Source: Megaustenia siamemsis (taxonomy: Eukaryota; Mollusca; Gastropoda; Stylommatophora; Ariophantidae). Taken from it: a stretch of DNA of 64,000 nt. Below are positions 41,474-53,542 of this stretch, in pieces. The translations under genes were made by a program, and so were the position numbers. The stretch lies in assembly GCA_032433765.1 (NCBI GenBank), contig JAVIAB010000041.1, positions 80,493,428 through 80,557,427 of the forward strand, given 5' to 3'. The notes under the pieces are model-generated. The model made no database searches and was not told the DNA's origin. It saw only the letters and a list, made by a program, of their open reading frames with translations. Position 1 is the first letter of the stretch; the number at the start of each line of letters is the position of its first letter.

Positions 41474-41692
41474 AAGGCTAAAGTAGGCTAACGTAGGCTG
41501 AAGTAGGCTAAAGTAGGCTGAAGTAGGCTGAAGTAGGCTAATGTAGGCTGAAGTAGGCTAATGTAGGCTGAAGTAGGCTAAAGTAGGCTGAATTAGGCTA
41601 AAGTAGGCTGAAGTAGGCTAAAGTAGGCTGAAGTAGGCTGAAGTAGGCTGCAGTGGACTAAAGTAGGCTGAAGTAGGCTAAAGTAGGCTGAT
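41474..41692. repeat. 10-bp tandem repeat (copy 2)
   Basis: As at 31914-32132, with one visible base difference at 41571. Confidence 0.9.
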
Positions 41693-41709
41693 CAAGTGAT
41701 CAGGGATGG

Positions 41710-41825
41710 ACAGGTGAACCTATAGCAATGCGCACCATCAAGACAAGTGACAGTAAAATGGCGCTCCATGGTAGCCAACCTTCGATGTCGAGACAGCACA
41801 TGATGATGATGATGATGAAACGTTG
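41710..41825 (+). pseudogene. LINE 3'-end remnant (WRSMVANLRC type), copy 2
   Basis: Duplicate of the remnant at 32150-32265, including the TGA-repeat tail. Confidence 0.68.
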
Positions 41826-41839
41826 AAACCACATCGCAA

Positions 41840-43000
41840 TGCAAAATCATTCAGAATTACAGCAATTACAGCAGCTAGAATTACAACAATTACATCAGCT
41901 AGAATTACAACAATTCCATTAGCTAGAATTACAGCAATTACAGCAGCTAGAATTACAGCAATTACAGCAGCTAGAATTACAGCAATTACATCAGATAGAA
42001 TTACAGCAATTACAGCTGCTAGAATTACATCAGATATAATTACAGCAATTACAGCAGCTAGAATTACAACAATTACATCAGCTAGAATTGCAGCAATTAC
42101 ATCAGCTAGAATTACAGCAATTACATCAGCTAGAATTATAGCAATTACATCAGCTAGAATTACATCAATTACAGCAGCTAGAATTGCAGCAATTACATCA
42201 GATAGAATTGCGGCAATTACATCAGATAGAATTGTAGCAATTACATCAGATAGAATTGCAGCAATTACATCAGATAGAATTGCAGCAATTACATCAGATA
42301 GAAGTGCAGAAATTACATCAGCTAGAGTTATAGCAATTACATCAGCTAGAATTGCAGCAATACATCAGATAGAATTGCAGCAATACATCAGATAGAATTT
42401 CAGCAATTGCAGCAGCCAGAATTATAGCAATTACATCAGCTAGAATTGCAGCAATACATCAGATAGAATTGCAGCAATTACAGCAGCTAGAATTATAGCA
42501 ATTACATCAGATAGAATTATAGCAATTACAGCAGCTAGAATTACAGCAATTACAGCATCTAGAATTACAGCAATTACATCAGCTAGAATTGCAGCAATAC
42601 ATCAGATAAAATTGCAGCAATTACAGCAGCTAGAATTGCAGCAATAACATCAGCTAGAATTACAGCAAAACTACAATTACAGCAATTACATCGGGGAGAA
42701 ATTGTGACAAAACTAGAATTACAGCAATTATATCAGCTTGAATTGCAACAAAACTAGAATTACAGCAATCATATCAGCTAAAATTGCAACAAAACTAGAA
42801 TTACAGCAATTATATCAGCTAGAATTGCAACAAAACTAGAATTACAGCAATTATATCAGCTAGAATTGCAACAAAACTAGAATTACAGCAATTATATCAG
42901 CTAGAATTGCAACAAAACTAGAATTACAGCAATTATCAGCTAGAATTGCAACAAAACTAGAATTACAGCAATTATCAGCTAGAATTGCAACGAAACTATA
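41840..43000. repeat. 24/41-bp repeat (copy 2)
   Basis: Same as 32280-33407, but it runs on through further 41-bp and shorter degenerate units to about 43000. Weak unit-like sequence (TTGCTGTAATTGCTC on the minus strand) continues to about 43130, just downstream of the exon donor at 43148. Confidence 0.9.
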
Positions 43001-43148
43001 ATTATATCAGCTAGAATTGCCGCAAAACTATAATTATGCAAATACATCAGGTAGAATTACAGCAGAAATAGAACTACAATAGCTGGGATTGCAGCAAATA
43101 AACAGTTATACAGACTTGAGCAATTACAGCAACAACCGGAAGTATTAC

Positions 43149-43291
43149 CCTGTAAACAGCATCCAGTGATCGCTTGGCGGCAGGTCGTAGCGCGCAGCTT
43201 TGATCCACAGACGAAATGACTCCAGTGCCCTCGTGGCATCGACACAGTGGCTCTCCGGGGACACGTGACTCTCTGTCCACGTGCTGACCTC
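43149..43291 (-). CDS. M12B metalloprotease, internal exon, 143 nt
   Basis: Minus-strand exon between acceptor GTGACAGTCTCAG and donor GTAATACT, phase 0 in and 2 out. The 47 codons read EVSTWTESHVSPESHCVD, then ATRALESFRLWIKAARYD, then LPPSDHWMLFTG (the last Gly is split and completed by the 26997-27034 exon). Reprolysin catalytic domains have 'AL..F..W......P..DH..LLFTG' at exactly this place, before the 'NVAG' loop. The preceding exon (56675-56758) ends in phase 0 with the beta-strand LEIIITGLLIVN, a natural partner. A cysteine (ESHCVD) is present. Donor GG|GTAATA is weaker than the others but gives the only phase match. Whether the enzyme is ADAM-, ADAMTS- or mig-17-like cannot be decided without the rest of the gene. 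Confidence 0.87.
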
Positions 43292-43321
43292 CTGAGACTG
43301 TCACGTGATGAAGACCACGTG
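43262..43321. promoter_or_regulatory. Cluster of four CACGTG E-boxes (possible)
   Basis: CACGTG at 43262, 43278, 43302 and 43316. The first two lie inside the metalloprotease exon and the others in the flanking intron. No TATA box or initiator was recognised. A regulatory role is speculation. Confidence 0.2.
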
Positions 43322-43372
43322 GTATTAAGTCGAGGAATGGTAGAGAGAATGGTTGATTTGGTAACTCTTTTT

Positions 43373-44565
43373 CAACGGTGTCTGTACGGTCACAGGGTGT
43401 TTATATGTGTGTGTGCTCGTCGTTGTCAACGGTGTCTGTACGGTCACAGGGTGTTTATATGTGTGTGTGCTCGTCGTTGTCAACGGTGTCTGTACGGACA
43501 CAGGGTGTTTATGTGTGTGTGCTCGTCGTTGTCAACGGTGTCTGTACGGACACAGGGTGTTTATATGTGTGTGTGCTCGTCGTTGTCAACGGTGTCTGTA
43601 CGGACACAGGGTGTTTATGTGTGTGTGATCGTCGTTGTCAACGGTGTCTGTACGGACACAGGGTGTTTATGTGTGTGTGCTCGTCGTTGTCAACGGTGTC
43701 TGTACGGACACAGGGTGTTTATGTGTGTGTGCTCGTCGTTGTCAACGGTGTCTGTACGGTCACAGGGTTTTTATGTGTGTGTGCGCGTCGTTGCCAACGA
43801 TGTCTGTACGGTCACAGGGTGTTTATATGTGTGTGCTCGTCGTTGTCAACGGTGTTTGTACCGTCACAATGTGTTTATATGTGTGTGCTCGTCGTTGTCA
43901 ACGGTGTCTGTACGGTCATAGGGTGTTTATATGTGTGTGCTCGTCGTTGTCAATGGGTTCTGTACGGTCGTCACAGGGTATATATATGTGTGTGCTCGTC
44001 GTTTAACAAATGTTTGTACCGTCACAAGGTGTTTATGTGTGTGTGCTCGTCGTTGTCAACGGTGTCTGTACGGTCACAATGTGTTTATATGTGTTTGCTC
44101 GTGGTTGTCAATGGTATCTGTACGGTCACAAGGTGTTTATATGTGTGTGCTCGTCGTTGTCAATGGTGTCTGTACGGTCACAGGGTGTTTATATGTGTGT
44201 GCTCGTCGTTGTCAATGGTGTCTGTACGGTCACAGGGTGTTTATATGTGTGTGTGCTCGTCGTTGTCAACGGTGTCTGTACGGACACAGGGTGTTTATGT
44301 GTGTGTGCTCGTCGTTGTCAACGGTGTTTGTACGGTCACAAGGTGTTTATATGTGTGTGCTCGTCGTTGTCAATGGTGTCTGTACGGTCACAGGGTGTTT
44401 ATATGTGTGTGCTCGTCTTTTATATATTGTTTGTACCGTCACAAGGTGTTTTTATGTGAGTGCTCGTCGTTGTCAACGGTGTCTGTACGGTCGTCACAGG
44501 GTGTTTATATGTGTGTGCTCGTCGTTGTCAATGGTGTCTGTACGGTAACAAGGTGTTTAAGCCTT
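43373..44565. repeat. 52/54-bp minisatellite, about 22 units
   Basis: The unit is recognisable by GGTGTCTGTACGGTCACAGG followed by a short TG run and GCTCGTCGTTGTC. Length alternates between 54 and 52 through the ATATGTGTGTG run. All three plus frames are open for long stretches (412, 224 and 205 codons, rich in Cys/Val), which I treat as repeat artefacts. It starts about 80 bases upstream (transcript sense) of the exon at 43149-43291. Confidence 0.94.
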
Positions 44566-44567
<2 letters not shown>

Positions 44568-44602
<35 letters not shown>

Positions 44603-44604
44603 GT
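44568..44604. repeat. CT microsatellite
   Basis: Almost pure CTCTCT run with one TTT interruption, at the end of the 52/54-bp array. Confidence 0.9.
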
Positions 44605-44689
44605 ATATGTGTGTGAAAGACATTTGCTCAATCCAAACTGGTTTAATACATTTTTTTAGGACTATCATCATCATCCTCAAAATATTTAT

Positions 44690-44835
44690 TATAATCATTG
44701 AGTGCCGACTCCGCATCGAAGGTTGGCTTTCATGGAGTGCCATTCCGCTCTACTTATAGTGCAGGCTTGCTTGTACATCTTTTGAAGTTACTCGTCCATG
44801 TTAGTCTTGGTCTGCCTTTTTCCCTTACAAGATTA
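44690..44835 (-). pseudogene. LINE 3'-end remnant, minus strand
   Basis: The minus strand reads KGRPRLTWTSNFKRC and, after a frame shift, RAEWHSMKANLRCGVGTQ-stop, followed by AT-rich sequence. GRPR.TW plus EW.SM.ANLRC is the C-terminal signature also found at 32150-32265, so these are related elements in opposite orientation. Confidence 0.68.
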
Positions 44836-44877
44836 CTTTGAGACGACTGCTGTGTCTTTTAACAAGCCCCAAAAGTC

Positions 44878-45085
44878 TCATTTGTCTAGTTTTAAATGTG
44901 TTTATTAGTTACGTTTTCATTTGTCTAGTTTTAAATGTGTTTATTAGTTACGTTTTCATTTGTCTTGTTTTAAATGTGTTTATTAGTTACGTTTTCATTT
45001 GTCTTGTTTTAAATGTGTTTATTAGTTACGTTTTCATTTGTCTTGTTTTAAATGTGTTTATTAGTTACGTTTTCATTTTTGTTGT
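44878..45085. repeat. 39-bp repeat, about 5 copies, then short 20-bp repeats
   Basis: 39-bp units around TTTTAAATGTGTTTATTAG. At 45150-45215 there are also a few copies of a shorter TGTCCATGTTTCC/CTACTG motif. Confidence 0.88.
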
Positions 45086-45304
45086 TTTCAAGACTTCATT
45101 GTTTTCTTTTCTTTATCCAATTGTTCACATTCTTCTATAAATCCCTGTCCACTGTCCATGTTTCCCTTTCTACTGCCCATGTTTCCCTGTCTACTGTCCA
45201 TGTCTACTGTCCATGTTTCTACATTAAGTTCTACACCGGCTGTCGTGTGCTGAGGTGTCCCCCACCATATAGGCAGACGTTCTCCCACTTCAGAGTCACT
45301 CTCA

Positions 45305-47868
45305 TTGTTTATTAACGTCGATTGTAAAGTTTTTGTTGAAAACGTTCCCTAAACATTGTGACGTTTTTGTTGAAAACGGTGCCTAAACATTGTGACGTTT
45401 TTGTTGAAAACGGTGCCTAAACATTGTGACGTTTTTGTTGAAAACGTTGCCTAAACATTGTGACGTTTTTGTTGAAAACGTTCCCTAAACTTTGTGACGT
45501 TTTTGTTGAAAACGTTGCCTAAACATTGTGACGTTTTTGTTGAAAACGGTGTCTAAACATTGTGACGTTTTTGTTGAAAACGGTGCCTAAACATTGTGAC
45601 GTTTTTGTTGAAAACGGTGCCTAAACATTGTGACGTTTTTGTTGAAAACGTTGCCTAAACATTGTGACGTTTTTGTTGAAAACGTTCCCTAAACTTTGTG
45701 ACGTTTTTGTTGAAAACGTTGCCTAAACATTGTGACGTTTTTGTTGAAAACGGTGTCTAAACATTGTGACGTTTTTGTTAAAAACGTTCCATAAACTTTG
45801 TGACGTTTTTGTTGAAAACGATGCCTAAACATTGTGACGTTTTTGTTGAAAACTGTGCCTAAACATTGTGACGTTTTTGTTAAAAACGTTCGCTAAACAA
45901 TTTGACGTTTTTGTTGAAAACGTTGCCTAAACATTGTGACGTTTATGTTGAAAGCGTTCCCTAAACATTGTGACGTTTTTGTTGAAAACGTTCATGAAAG
46001 ATTATGACGTTTTTGTTGAAAACGTTCCCTAAACATTGTGACGTTTTTGTTGAAAGCGTTCCCTAAACATTGTGACGTTTTTGTTGGGAATGTTCCCTAA
46101 ACATTGTGACGTTTTTGTTGAAAACGTTCCCCTAAAGATTGTGACGTTTTTTTAGAATGTTCCCTAAAGTATGGGACGTTTTTGTTGAGAATGTTCCCTA
46201 AACATTGTGACGTTTTTGTTGAAAACGTTCCCTAAAGATTGTGACGTTTTTGTTGAAAACGTTCCCTAAAGATTTTGACGTTTTTGTTGAAAACGTTCCC
46301 TAAACATTGTGACGTTTTTGTTGAAAACGGTGCCTAAACATTGTGACGTTTTTGTTGAAAACGGTGCCTAAACATTGTGACGTTTTTGTTGAAAACGTTG
46401 CCTAAACATTGTGACGTTTTTGTTGAAAACGTTCCCTAAACTTTGTGACGTTTTTGCTGAAAACGTTACCTGAACATTGTGACGTTTTTGTTGAAAACGG
46501 TGTCTAAACATTGTGACGTTTTTGTTGAAAACGTTCCCTAAACTTTGTGACGTTTTTGCTGAAAACGTTGCCTAAACATTGTGACGTTTTTGTTGAAAAC
46601 GTTGCCTAAACATTGTGACGTTTTTGTTGAAAACGGTGTCTAAACATTGTGACGTTTTTGTTAAAAACGTTCCCTAAACTTTGTGACGTTTTTGTTGAAA
46701 ACGATGCCTAAACATTGTGACGTTTTTGTTGAAAACGGTGCCTAAACATTGTGACGTTTTTGTTAAAAACGTTCGCTAAACAATTTGACGTTTTTGTTGA
46801 AAACGTTGCCTAAACATTGTGACGTTTATGTTGAAAGCGTTCCCTAAACATTGTGACGTTTTTGTTGAAAGCGTTCCCTAAATATTGTGACGTTTTTGTT
46901 GAAAACGTTCATGAAAGATTATGACGTTTTTGTTGAAAACGTTCCCTAAACATTGTGACGTTTTTGTTGAAAACGTTCCCCTAAAGATTGTGACGTTTTT
47001 TTTAGAATGTTCCCTAAAGTATGGGACGTTTTTGTTGAAAACGTTCCCTAAACATTTTGACGTTTTTGTTGAAAACGTTCCCTAAACATTGTGACGTTTT
47101 TGTTGAAAACGTTCCCGAAAGATTGTGACGTTTTTGTTGAAAACGTTCCCTAAACATTGTGACGTTTTTGTTGAAAACGTTCCCTAAACATTGTGACGTT
47201 TTTGTTGAAAACGTTCCCTAAACATTGTGACGTTTTTGTTGAAAACGTTCCCTAAACATTGTGACGTTTTTGTTGAAAACGTTCCCTAAAAATTGTGACG
47301 TTTTTGTTGAGAATGTTCCCTAAACATTGTAACGTTTTTGTTGAGAATGTTCCCTAAACATTGTAACGTTTTTGTTGAAAAAGTTCCCTAAAGATTGTGA
47401 CGTTTTTGTTGAGAATGTTCCATAAACATTGTGACGTTTTTGTTGAGAATGTTTCCTAAACATTGTAACATTTTTGTTGAAAAAGTTCCCTAAAGATTGT
47501 GACGTTTTTGTTGTGAACGTTCCCTAAACATTGTGACGTTTTTGTTGAGAATGCTCCCTAAACATTGTGACGTTTTTGTTGTGAACGTTCCCTCAACATT
47601 TTGACGTTTTTTGTTGTGAATGTTCCCTATACATTGTGACGTTTTTGTTGAGAATGTTCCCTAAACATTGTGACGTTTTTGTTGAGAATGTTCCCTAAAC
47701 ATTGTGACGTTTTTGTTGGGAACGTTCTCTAAACATTGTGACGTTTTTGTTGGGAACGTTCCCTCAACATTGTGACGTTTTTGTTGTGAAAGTTCCCTAA
47801 ACATTGTGACGTTTTTGTTGAGAATGTTCCCTAAACATTGTGACGTTTTTGTTGAGAGTGTTCCCTAA
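45305..47868. repeat. 34-bp minisatellite with a hairpin in each unit, about 75 units
   Basis: The unit holds GTGACGTTTTTGTTGAAAAC then GTTCCCTAAACATT. Each standard unit contains the inverted repeat ACGTTTT, loop TGTTG, AAAACGT. Subtypes (CGGTGCC, CGTTGCC, CGATGCC, CAATTTG) recur in the same order about 883 bases apart (45.36-45.95 versus 46.31-46.86 kb), showing a 26-unit higher-order duplication. Right-hand units are more diverged (GAATGTTCC). Confidence 0.94.
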
Positions 47869-48008
47869 TAATTGCACCCGGGCAGCATCCACTGTTACCA
47901 CACAAATTACAACAACCAATGCTTTTCTTTAACGTTCGCAGAGTGCACAAGGCACATACTTTTATATGGTGTGGGGGTCGGCTGGCTGATTTTATTTTGT
48001 CAGTACCC
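47869..48008. other. Short unique spacer between arrays
   Basis: About 140 bases of non-repetitive sequence between the 34-bp and ~33-bp arrays. No exon signals were recognised on either strand. Confidence 0.5.
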
Positions 48009-51000
48009 GGAGAGGGCTAGACATGGGATCTCACTACCTAGAGAGAATTAGACATGGGATCTCACTACATAGAGAGAGGGTTAGACATAGGATCTCACTA
48101 CATAGAGAGAATTATACATGGGATCTCACTACATAGAGAGAGGGTTAGACATGGGATCTCACTACCTAGAGAGAGGGCTAGACATGTGATCTCACTACCT
48201 AGAGAGAGGGTTAGACATGGGATCTCACTACATAGAGAGAGGGTTAGACATGCGATCTCACTACATAGAGAGAATTAGACATGGGATCTCACTACATAAA
48301 GAGAGGGCTAGACATGGGATCTCACTACATAAAGAGAGGGTTAGACATGCGATCTCACTACATAGAGAGAATTAGACATGGGATCTCACTACATAGAGAG
48401 AGGGTTAGACATGGGATCTCACTACCTAGAGAGAGAGAGAGGGCTAGACATGGGATCTCACTACCTAGAGAGGGCTAGACATGGGATCTCACTACCTAGA
48501 GAGAGGGCTAGACATGGGATCTCACTACCTAGAGAGAGAGAGAGGGCTAGACATGGGATCTCACTACATAGAGAGAGGGTTAGACATGGGATCTCACTAC
48601 CTAGAGAGAGAGAGAGGGCTAGACATGGGATCTCACTACCTAGAGAGAGAGAGAGGGCTAGACATGGGATCTCACTACCTAGAGAGGGCTAGACATGGGA
48701 TCTCACTACCTAGAGAGAGGGCTAGACATGGGATCTCACTACCTAGAGAGAGAGAGAGGGCTAGACATGGGATCTCACTACCAGAGAGAGGGAGAGGGCT
48801 AGACATGGGATCTCACTACCTAGAGAGAGAGAGAGGGCTAGACATGGGATCTCACTACCTAGAGAGAGAGAGAGGGCTAGACATGGGATCTCACTACCTA
48901 GAGAGAGAGAGAGGGCTAGACATGGGATCTCACTACCAGAGAGAGGGCTAGACATGGGATCTCACTACCTAGAGAGAGGGCTAGACATGGGATCTCACTA
49001 CCACAGAGAGGGCTAGACATGGGATCTCACTACCTAGACAGAGGGCTAGACATGGGATCTCACTACTTAGAGAGGGTTACACATGGGATCTCACTAGATA
49101 GAGAGAGTTGGACATGGGATCTAACTACATAGAGAGTGTTAGACATGGGATCTCAATACATAGAGAGAGTTAGACATGGGATCTCACTACATAGAGAGAG
49201 TTAGACATGGGATCTCACTACATAGAGAGAGTTAGACATGGGATCTCACTACATAGAGAGAGTTAGACATGGGATCTCACTACATAGAGAGAGGGTTAGA
49301 CATGGGATCTCACTACCTAGAGAGAGGGTTAGACATGGGATCTCACTACATAGAGAGAGGGCTAGACATGGGATCCCACTACCTAGATGGGGGGTTAGAC
49401 ATGCGATCTCACTACATAGAGAGAGGGCTAGACATGGGATCTCACTACCTAGAGAGGGCTAGACATGGCATCTCACTACCAGAGAGAGTGATAGACATGG
49501 GATCTCACTACCTAGAGAGGGCTAGACATGCGATCTCACTACCAGAGAGAGGGCTAGACATGGGATCTCACTACCTAGAGAGGGTTAGACATGGGATCTC
49601 ACTACCTAGAGAGGGATAGACATGGGATCTCACTACCTAGAGAGGGATAGACATGGGATCTCACTACCAGAGAGAGGGCTAGACATGGGATCTCACTACC
49701 TAGAGAGGGTTAGACATGGGATCTCACTACCTAGAGAGGGATAGACATGGAATCTCACTACCTAGAGAGGGTTAGACATGCGATCTCACTACATAGAGAG
49801 AGGGCTAGACATGGGATCTCACTACCTAGAGAGGGTTAGACATGGGATCTCACTACCTAGAGAGGGATAGACATGGGATCTCACTACCTAGAGAGGGATA
49901 GACATGCGATCTCACTACATAGAGAGAGGGCTAGACATGGGATCTCACTACCTAGAGAGGGTTAGACATGCGATCTCACTACATAGAGAGAGGGCTAGAC
50001 ATGGGATCTCACTACCTAGAGAGGGTTAGACATGGGATCTCACTACCTAGAGAGGGATAGACATGGGATCTCACTACCTAGAGAGGGATAGACATGGGAT
50101 CTCACTACCAGAGAGAGGGCTAGACATGGGATCTCACTACCTAGAGAGAGAGGGCTAGACATGGGATCTCACTACCTAGAGAGGGATAGACATGCGATCT
50201 CACTACATAGAGAGAGGGCTAGACATGGGATCTCACTACCTAGAGAGGGTTAGACATGCGATCTCACTACATAGAGAGAGGGCTAGACATGGGATCTCAC
50301 TACCTAGAGAGGGTTAGACATGGGATCTCACTACCTAGAGAGGGATAGACATGGGATCTCACTACCAGAGAGAGGGCTAGACATGGGATCTCACTACCTA
50401 GAGAGGGTTAGACATGGGATCTCACTACCTAGAGAGGGATAGACATGGGATCTCACTACCTAGAGAGGGATAGACATGCGATCTCACTACATAGAGAGGG
50501 TTAGACATGGGATCTCACTACCTAGAGAGGGTTAGACATGCGATCTCACTACATAGAGAGAGGGCTAGACATGGGATCTCACTACCTAGAGAGGGTTAGA
50601 CATGGGATCTCACTACCTAGAGAGGGATAGACATGGGATCTCACTACCTAGAGAGGGATAGACATGGGATCTCACTACCAGAGAGAGGGCTAGACATGGG
50701 ATCTCACTACCTAGAAAGGGCTAGACATGCGATCTCACTACCTAGAGAGGGATAGACATGGGATCTCACTACCTAGAGAGGGATAGACATGCGATCTCAC
50801 TACATAGAGAGGGTTAGACATGGGATCTCACTACCTAGAGAGGGATAGACATGGGATCTCACTACCTAGAGAGGGTTAGACATGCGATCTCACTACATAG
50901 AGAGAGGGCTAGACATGGGATCTCACTACCTAGAGAGGGTTAGACATGGGATCTCACTACCTAGAGAGGGATAGACATGGGATCTCACTACCTAGAGAGG

Positions 51001-52945
51001 GATAGACATGCGATCTCACTACCAGAGAGAGGGCTAGACATGGGATCTCACTACCTAGATGGAGGGTTAGACATGGGATCTCACTACCTAGAGAGGGTTA
51101 GACATGGGATCTCACTACCTAGAGAGGGATAGACATGGGAGCTCACTACCTAGAGAGGGCTAGACATGCGATCTCACTACCAGAGAGGGCTAGACATGGG
51201 ATCTCACTACCTAGAGAGGGCTAGACATGGGATCTCACTACATAGAGAGGGTTAGACATGGGATCTCACTACCTAGAGAGAGAGGGCTAGACATGGGATC
51301 TCACTACCTAGAGAGGGCTAGACATGGGATCTCACTACCTAGAGAGGGCTAGACATGGGATCTCACTACATAGAGAGGGTTAGACATGGGATCTCACTAC
51401 CTAGAGAGAGAGGGCTAGACATGGGATCTCACTACCTAGAGAGGGTTAGACATGCGATCTCACTACATAGAGAGAGTTAGACATGGGATCTCACTACCTA
51501 GATGGAGGGTTAGACATGCGATCTCACTACATAGAGAGAGGGCTAGACATGGGATCTCACTACATAGAGAGAGGGCTACACATGCGATCTCACTACATAG
51601 AGAGAGGGCTAGACATGGGATCTCACTACATAGAGAGAGGGCTAGACATGGGATCTCACTACATAGAGAGGGTTAGACATGCGATCTCACTACATAGAGA
51701 GAGTTAGACATGGGATCTCACTACATAGAGAGAGGGTTAGACATGGGATCTCACTACCTAGAGTGAGGGTTAATCATGGGATCTCACTACCAGAGAGAGG
51801 GTTAGACATGGGATCTCACTACCTAGAGAGAGGGCTAGACATGGGATCTCACTACCTAGAGAGAGAGGGCTAGACATGGGATCTCACTACCTAGAGAGAG
51901 AGGGCTAGACATGGGATCTCACTACCAGAGAGAGGGTTAGACATGGGATCTCACTACCTAGAAGAGGGCTAGACATGGGATCTCACTACCAGAGAGAGGG
52001 CTAGATATGGGATCTCACTACCTAGAGAGAGAGGGCTAGACATGGGATCTCACTACCTAGAGAGAGAGGGCTAGACATGGGATCTCACTACCTAGAGAGA
52101 GAGGGCTAGACGTGGGATTTCACTACCTATAGAGGGTTAGACATGGGATCTCACTACATAGAGAGAGGGCTAGACATGGGATCTCACTACCAGAGAGAGG
52201 GCTAGACATGGGATCTCACTACCAGAGAGAGGGCTAGACATGGGATCTCACTACCAGAGAGAGGGCTAGACATGGGATCTCACTACCTAGAGAGGGAGGG
52301 CTAGACATGGGATCTCACTACCAGAGAGAGGGCTAGACATGGGATCTCACTACCAGAGAGAGGGCTAGACATGGGATCTCACTACCTAGAGAGAGAGGGC
52401 TAGACATGGGATCTCACTACCTAGAGAGGGAGGGCTAGACATGGGATCTCACTACCTAGAGAGGGAGGGCTAGACATGGGATCTCACTACCAGAGAGAGG
52501 GCTAGACATGGGATCTCACTACCTAGAGAGAGAGGGCTAGACATGGGATCTCACTACCAGAGAGAGGGCTAGACATGGGATCTCACTACCTAGAGAGGGT
52601 TACACATGGGATCTCACTACATAGAGAGAGGGCTAGACATGGGATCTCACTACCAGAGAGAGGGCTAGACATGGGATCTCACTACCTAGAGAGAGAGGGC
52701 TAGACATGGGATCTCACTACCTAGAGAGGGTTACACATGGGATCTCACTACATAGAGGGAGTTAGACATGGGATCTCACTACATAGAGAGAGTTAGTCAT
52801 GGGATCTCACTACACAGAGAGAGTTAGACATGGGATCTCACTACACAGAGAGAGTTAGACATGGGATCTCACTACATAGAGAGAGTTAGACATGGGATCT
52901 CACTACATAGAGAGAGTTAGACATGGGATCTCACTACATAGAGAC
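48009..52945. repeat. About 33-bp minisatellite (29-37 bp) with variable GA run, about 155 units
   Basis: Core GACATGGGATCTCACTAC plus CTAGAGAGAGGG-like tail. Length varies with the number of GA steps and loss of CTA. Variants GCGATCTC and ACATAGAG group into higher-order blocks, most obvious between 49.8 and 51.0 kb. Short ORFs of the MGSHYLERG type are by-products. Confidence 0.95.
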
Positions 52946-52999
52946 CAGGGAAGGGTAAAGCCACCCACACAGCCCGGATTCCAAGTATTAAATTCCAAC

Positions 53000-53305
53000 C
53001 GCCTGTGGCAAAACGTGGGTGGCTGCTTAGTCTAGAGATATGACGTCACTCTCAGGACAGGAAGGACCCTGGTTCAGTCCCACCAGAAGCTGTGACGTCA
53101 TCTGTCAAACATAGGAAACGTTAATCCTGGGTTTCTTGATGACGTCACTCTCGCCTGATCTCTTGTGAGATCCCATCTCAAGTACTCTCGGATAACGGCA
53201 ATAAACAGGAGATACCGTGTTCAACCGCGCACGTTAAAGAACCCTTGGCAGTTAAAACCGAAAAGAGTAGGCCATAAATATGGCCGCTGCACAGGCACAA
53301 CTGTC
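53000..53305 (+). mobile_element. tRNA-derived SINE, plus strand, with three CRE palindromes
   Basis: A tRNA-like head has an A-box-like TGGCTGCTTAGTC near 53020 and a B-box-like GGTTCAGTCCC at 53071-53081 (one mismatch to GGTTCRANNCC), at normal pol III spacing. The body includes CACGTTAAAGAACCC, a motif I associate with invertebrate SINE bodies (recollection). TGACGTCA occurs at 53041, 53093 and 53140. No clear target-site duplication was found. Confidence 0.6.
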
Positions 53306-53309
53306 GACA

Positions 53310-53440
53310 GAAGCCTACCCACACAGTGGATCCCAGAAGTTACCCACACAGTGGATCCCAGAAGCCTACCCACACCGTGGATCCCAGAAGCCTACCCACA
53401 CCGTGGATCCCAGAAGCCTACCCTCACTGTGGATCCCAGA
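53310..53440. repeat. 26-bp repeat, about 5 copies
   Basis: Units of CAGAAGCCTACCCACACCGT plus GGATCC directly after the SINE. Each carries a GGATCC site. Confidence 0.9.
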
Positions 53441-53542
53441 AATCGTTTGATAAAAGTTTTAGGAGAGTGTATTTTTGAAATTGATTTATGTCTGTATGTG
53501 TATGTGAATGTCTTCTTGGTTGTCCGTCTAAACATAGATCTG

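Larger units (their letters stand above)
38325..41474 (-). pseudogene. LINE reverse transcriptase (family B), copy 2, with 3' end retained
   Basis: Same order as copy 1, but complete to the C-terminus: RT N-terminal part, motif A array, RQGCILSP, YVDD, then the YLGSV 17-residue array. It continues with IATQTLNVMKNMWYN, CNFPIATYGCESWTIS, KILKIPWIMKMSNENILK and KKELAYKHH. After a frame shift near 38460 it reads RKIMEGMVPG and GRPRRMWFQVIK with two stops. Recognised from the non-LTR ORF2 family. No endonuclease domain is visible, so it is 5' truncated at the 10-bp array. This is the better copy for placing where the internal repeats were born. Confidence 0.88.
38800..42943. repeat. Segmental duplication, copy 2
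   Basis: Partner of 29240-33407. Outside the block the two differ completely: here the left side runs into single-copy LINE C-terminus and the right side continues the 41-bp repeat towards the exon at 43149. Confidence 0.88.

Noticed and set aside
43247..44616. 412- and 224-codon Cys/Val-rich plus-strand ORFs
   Set aside because: They run through a 52/54-bp minisatellite in all three frames, and the 224-codon one starts antisense to the metalloprotease exon.
48054..51873. Arg/Glu-rich MGSHYLERG ORFs as genes
   Set aside because: By-products of the ~33-bp array. They start and stop with unit-length changes.
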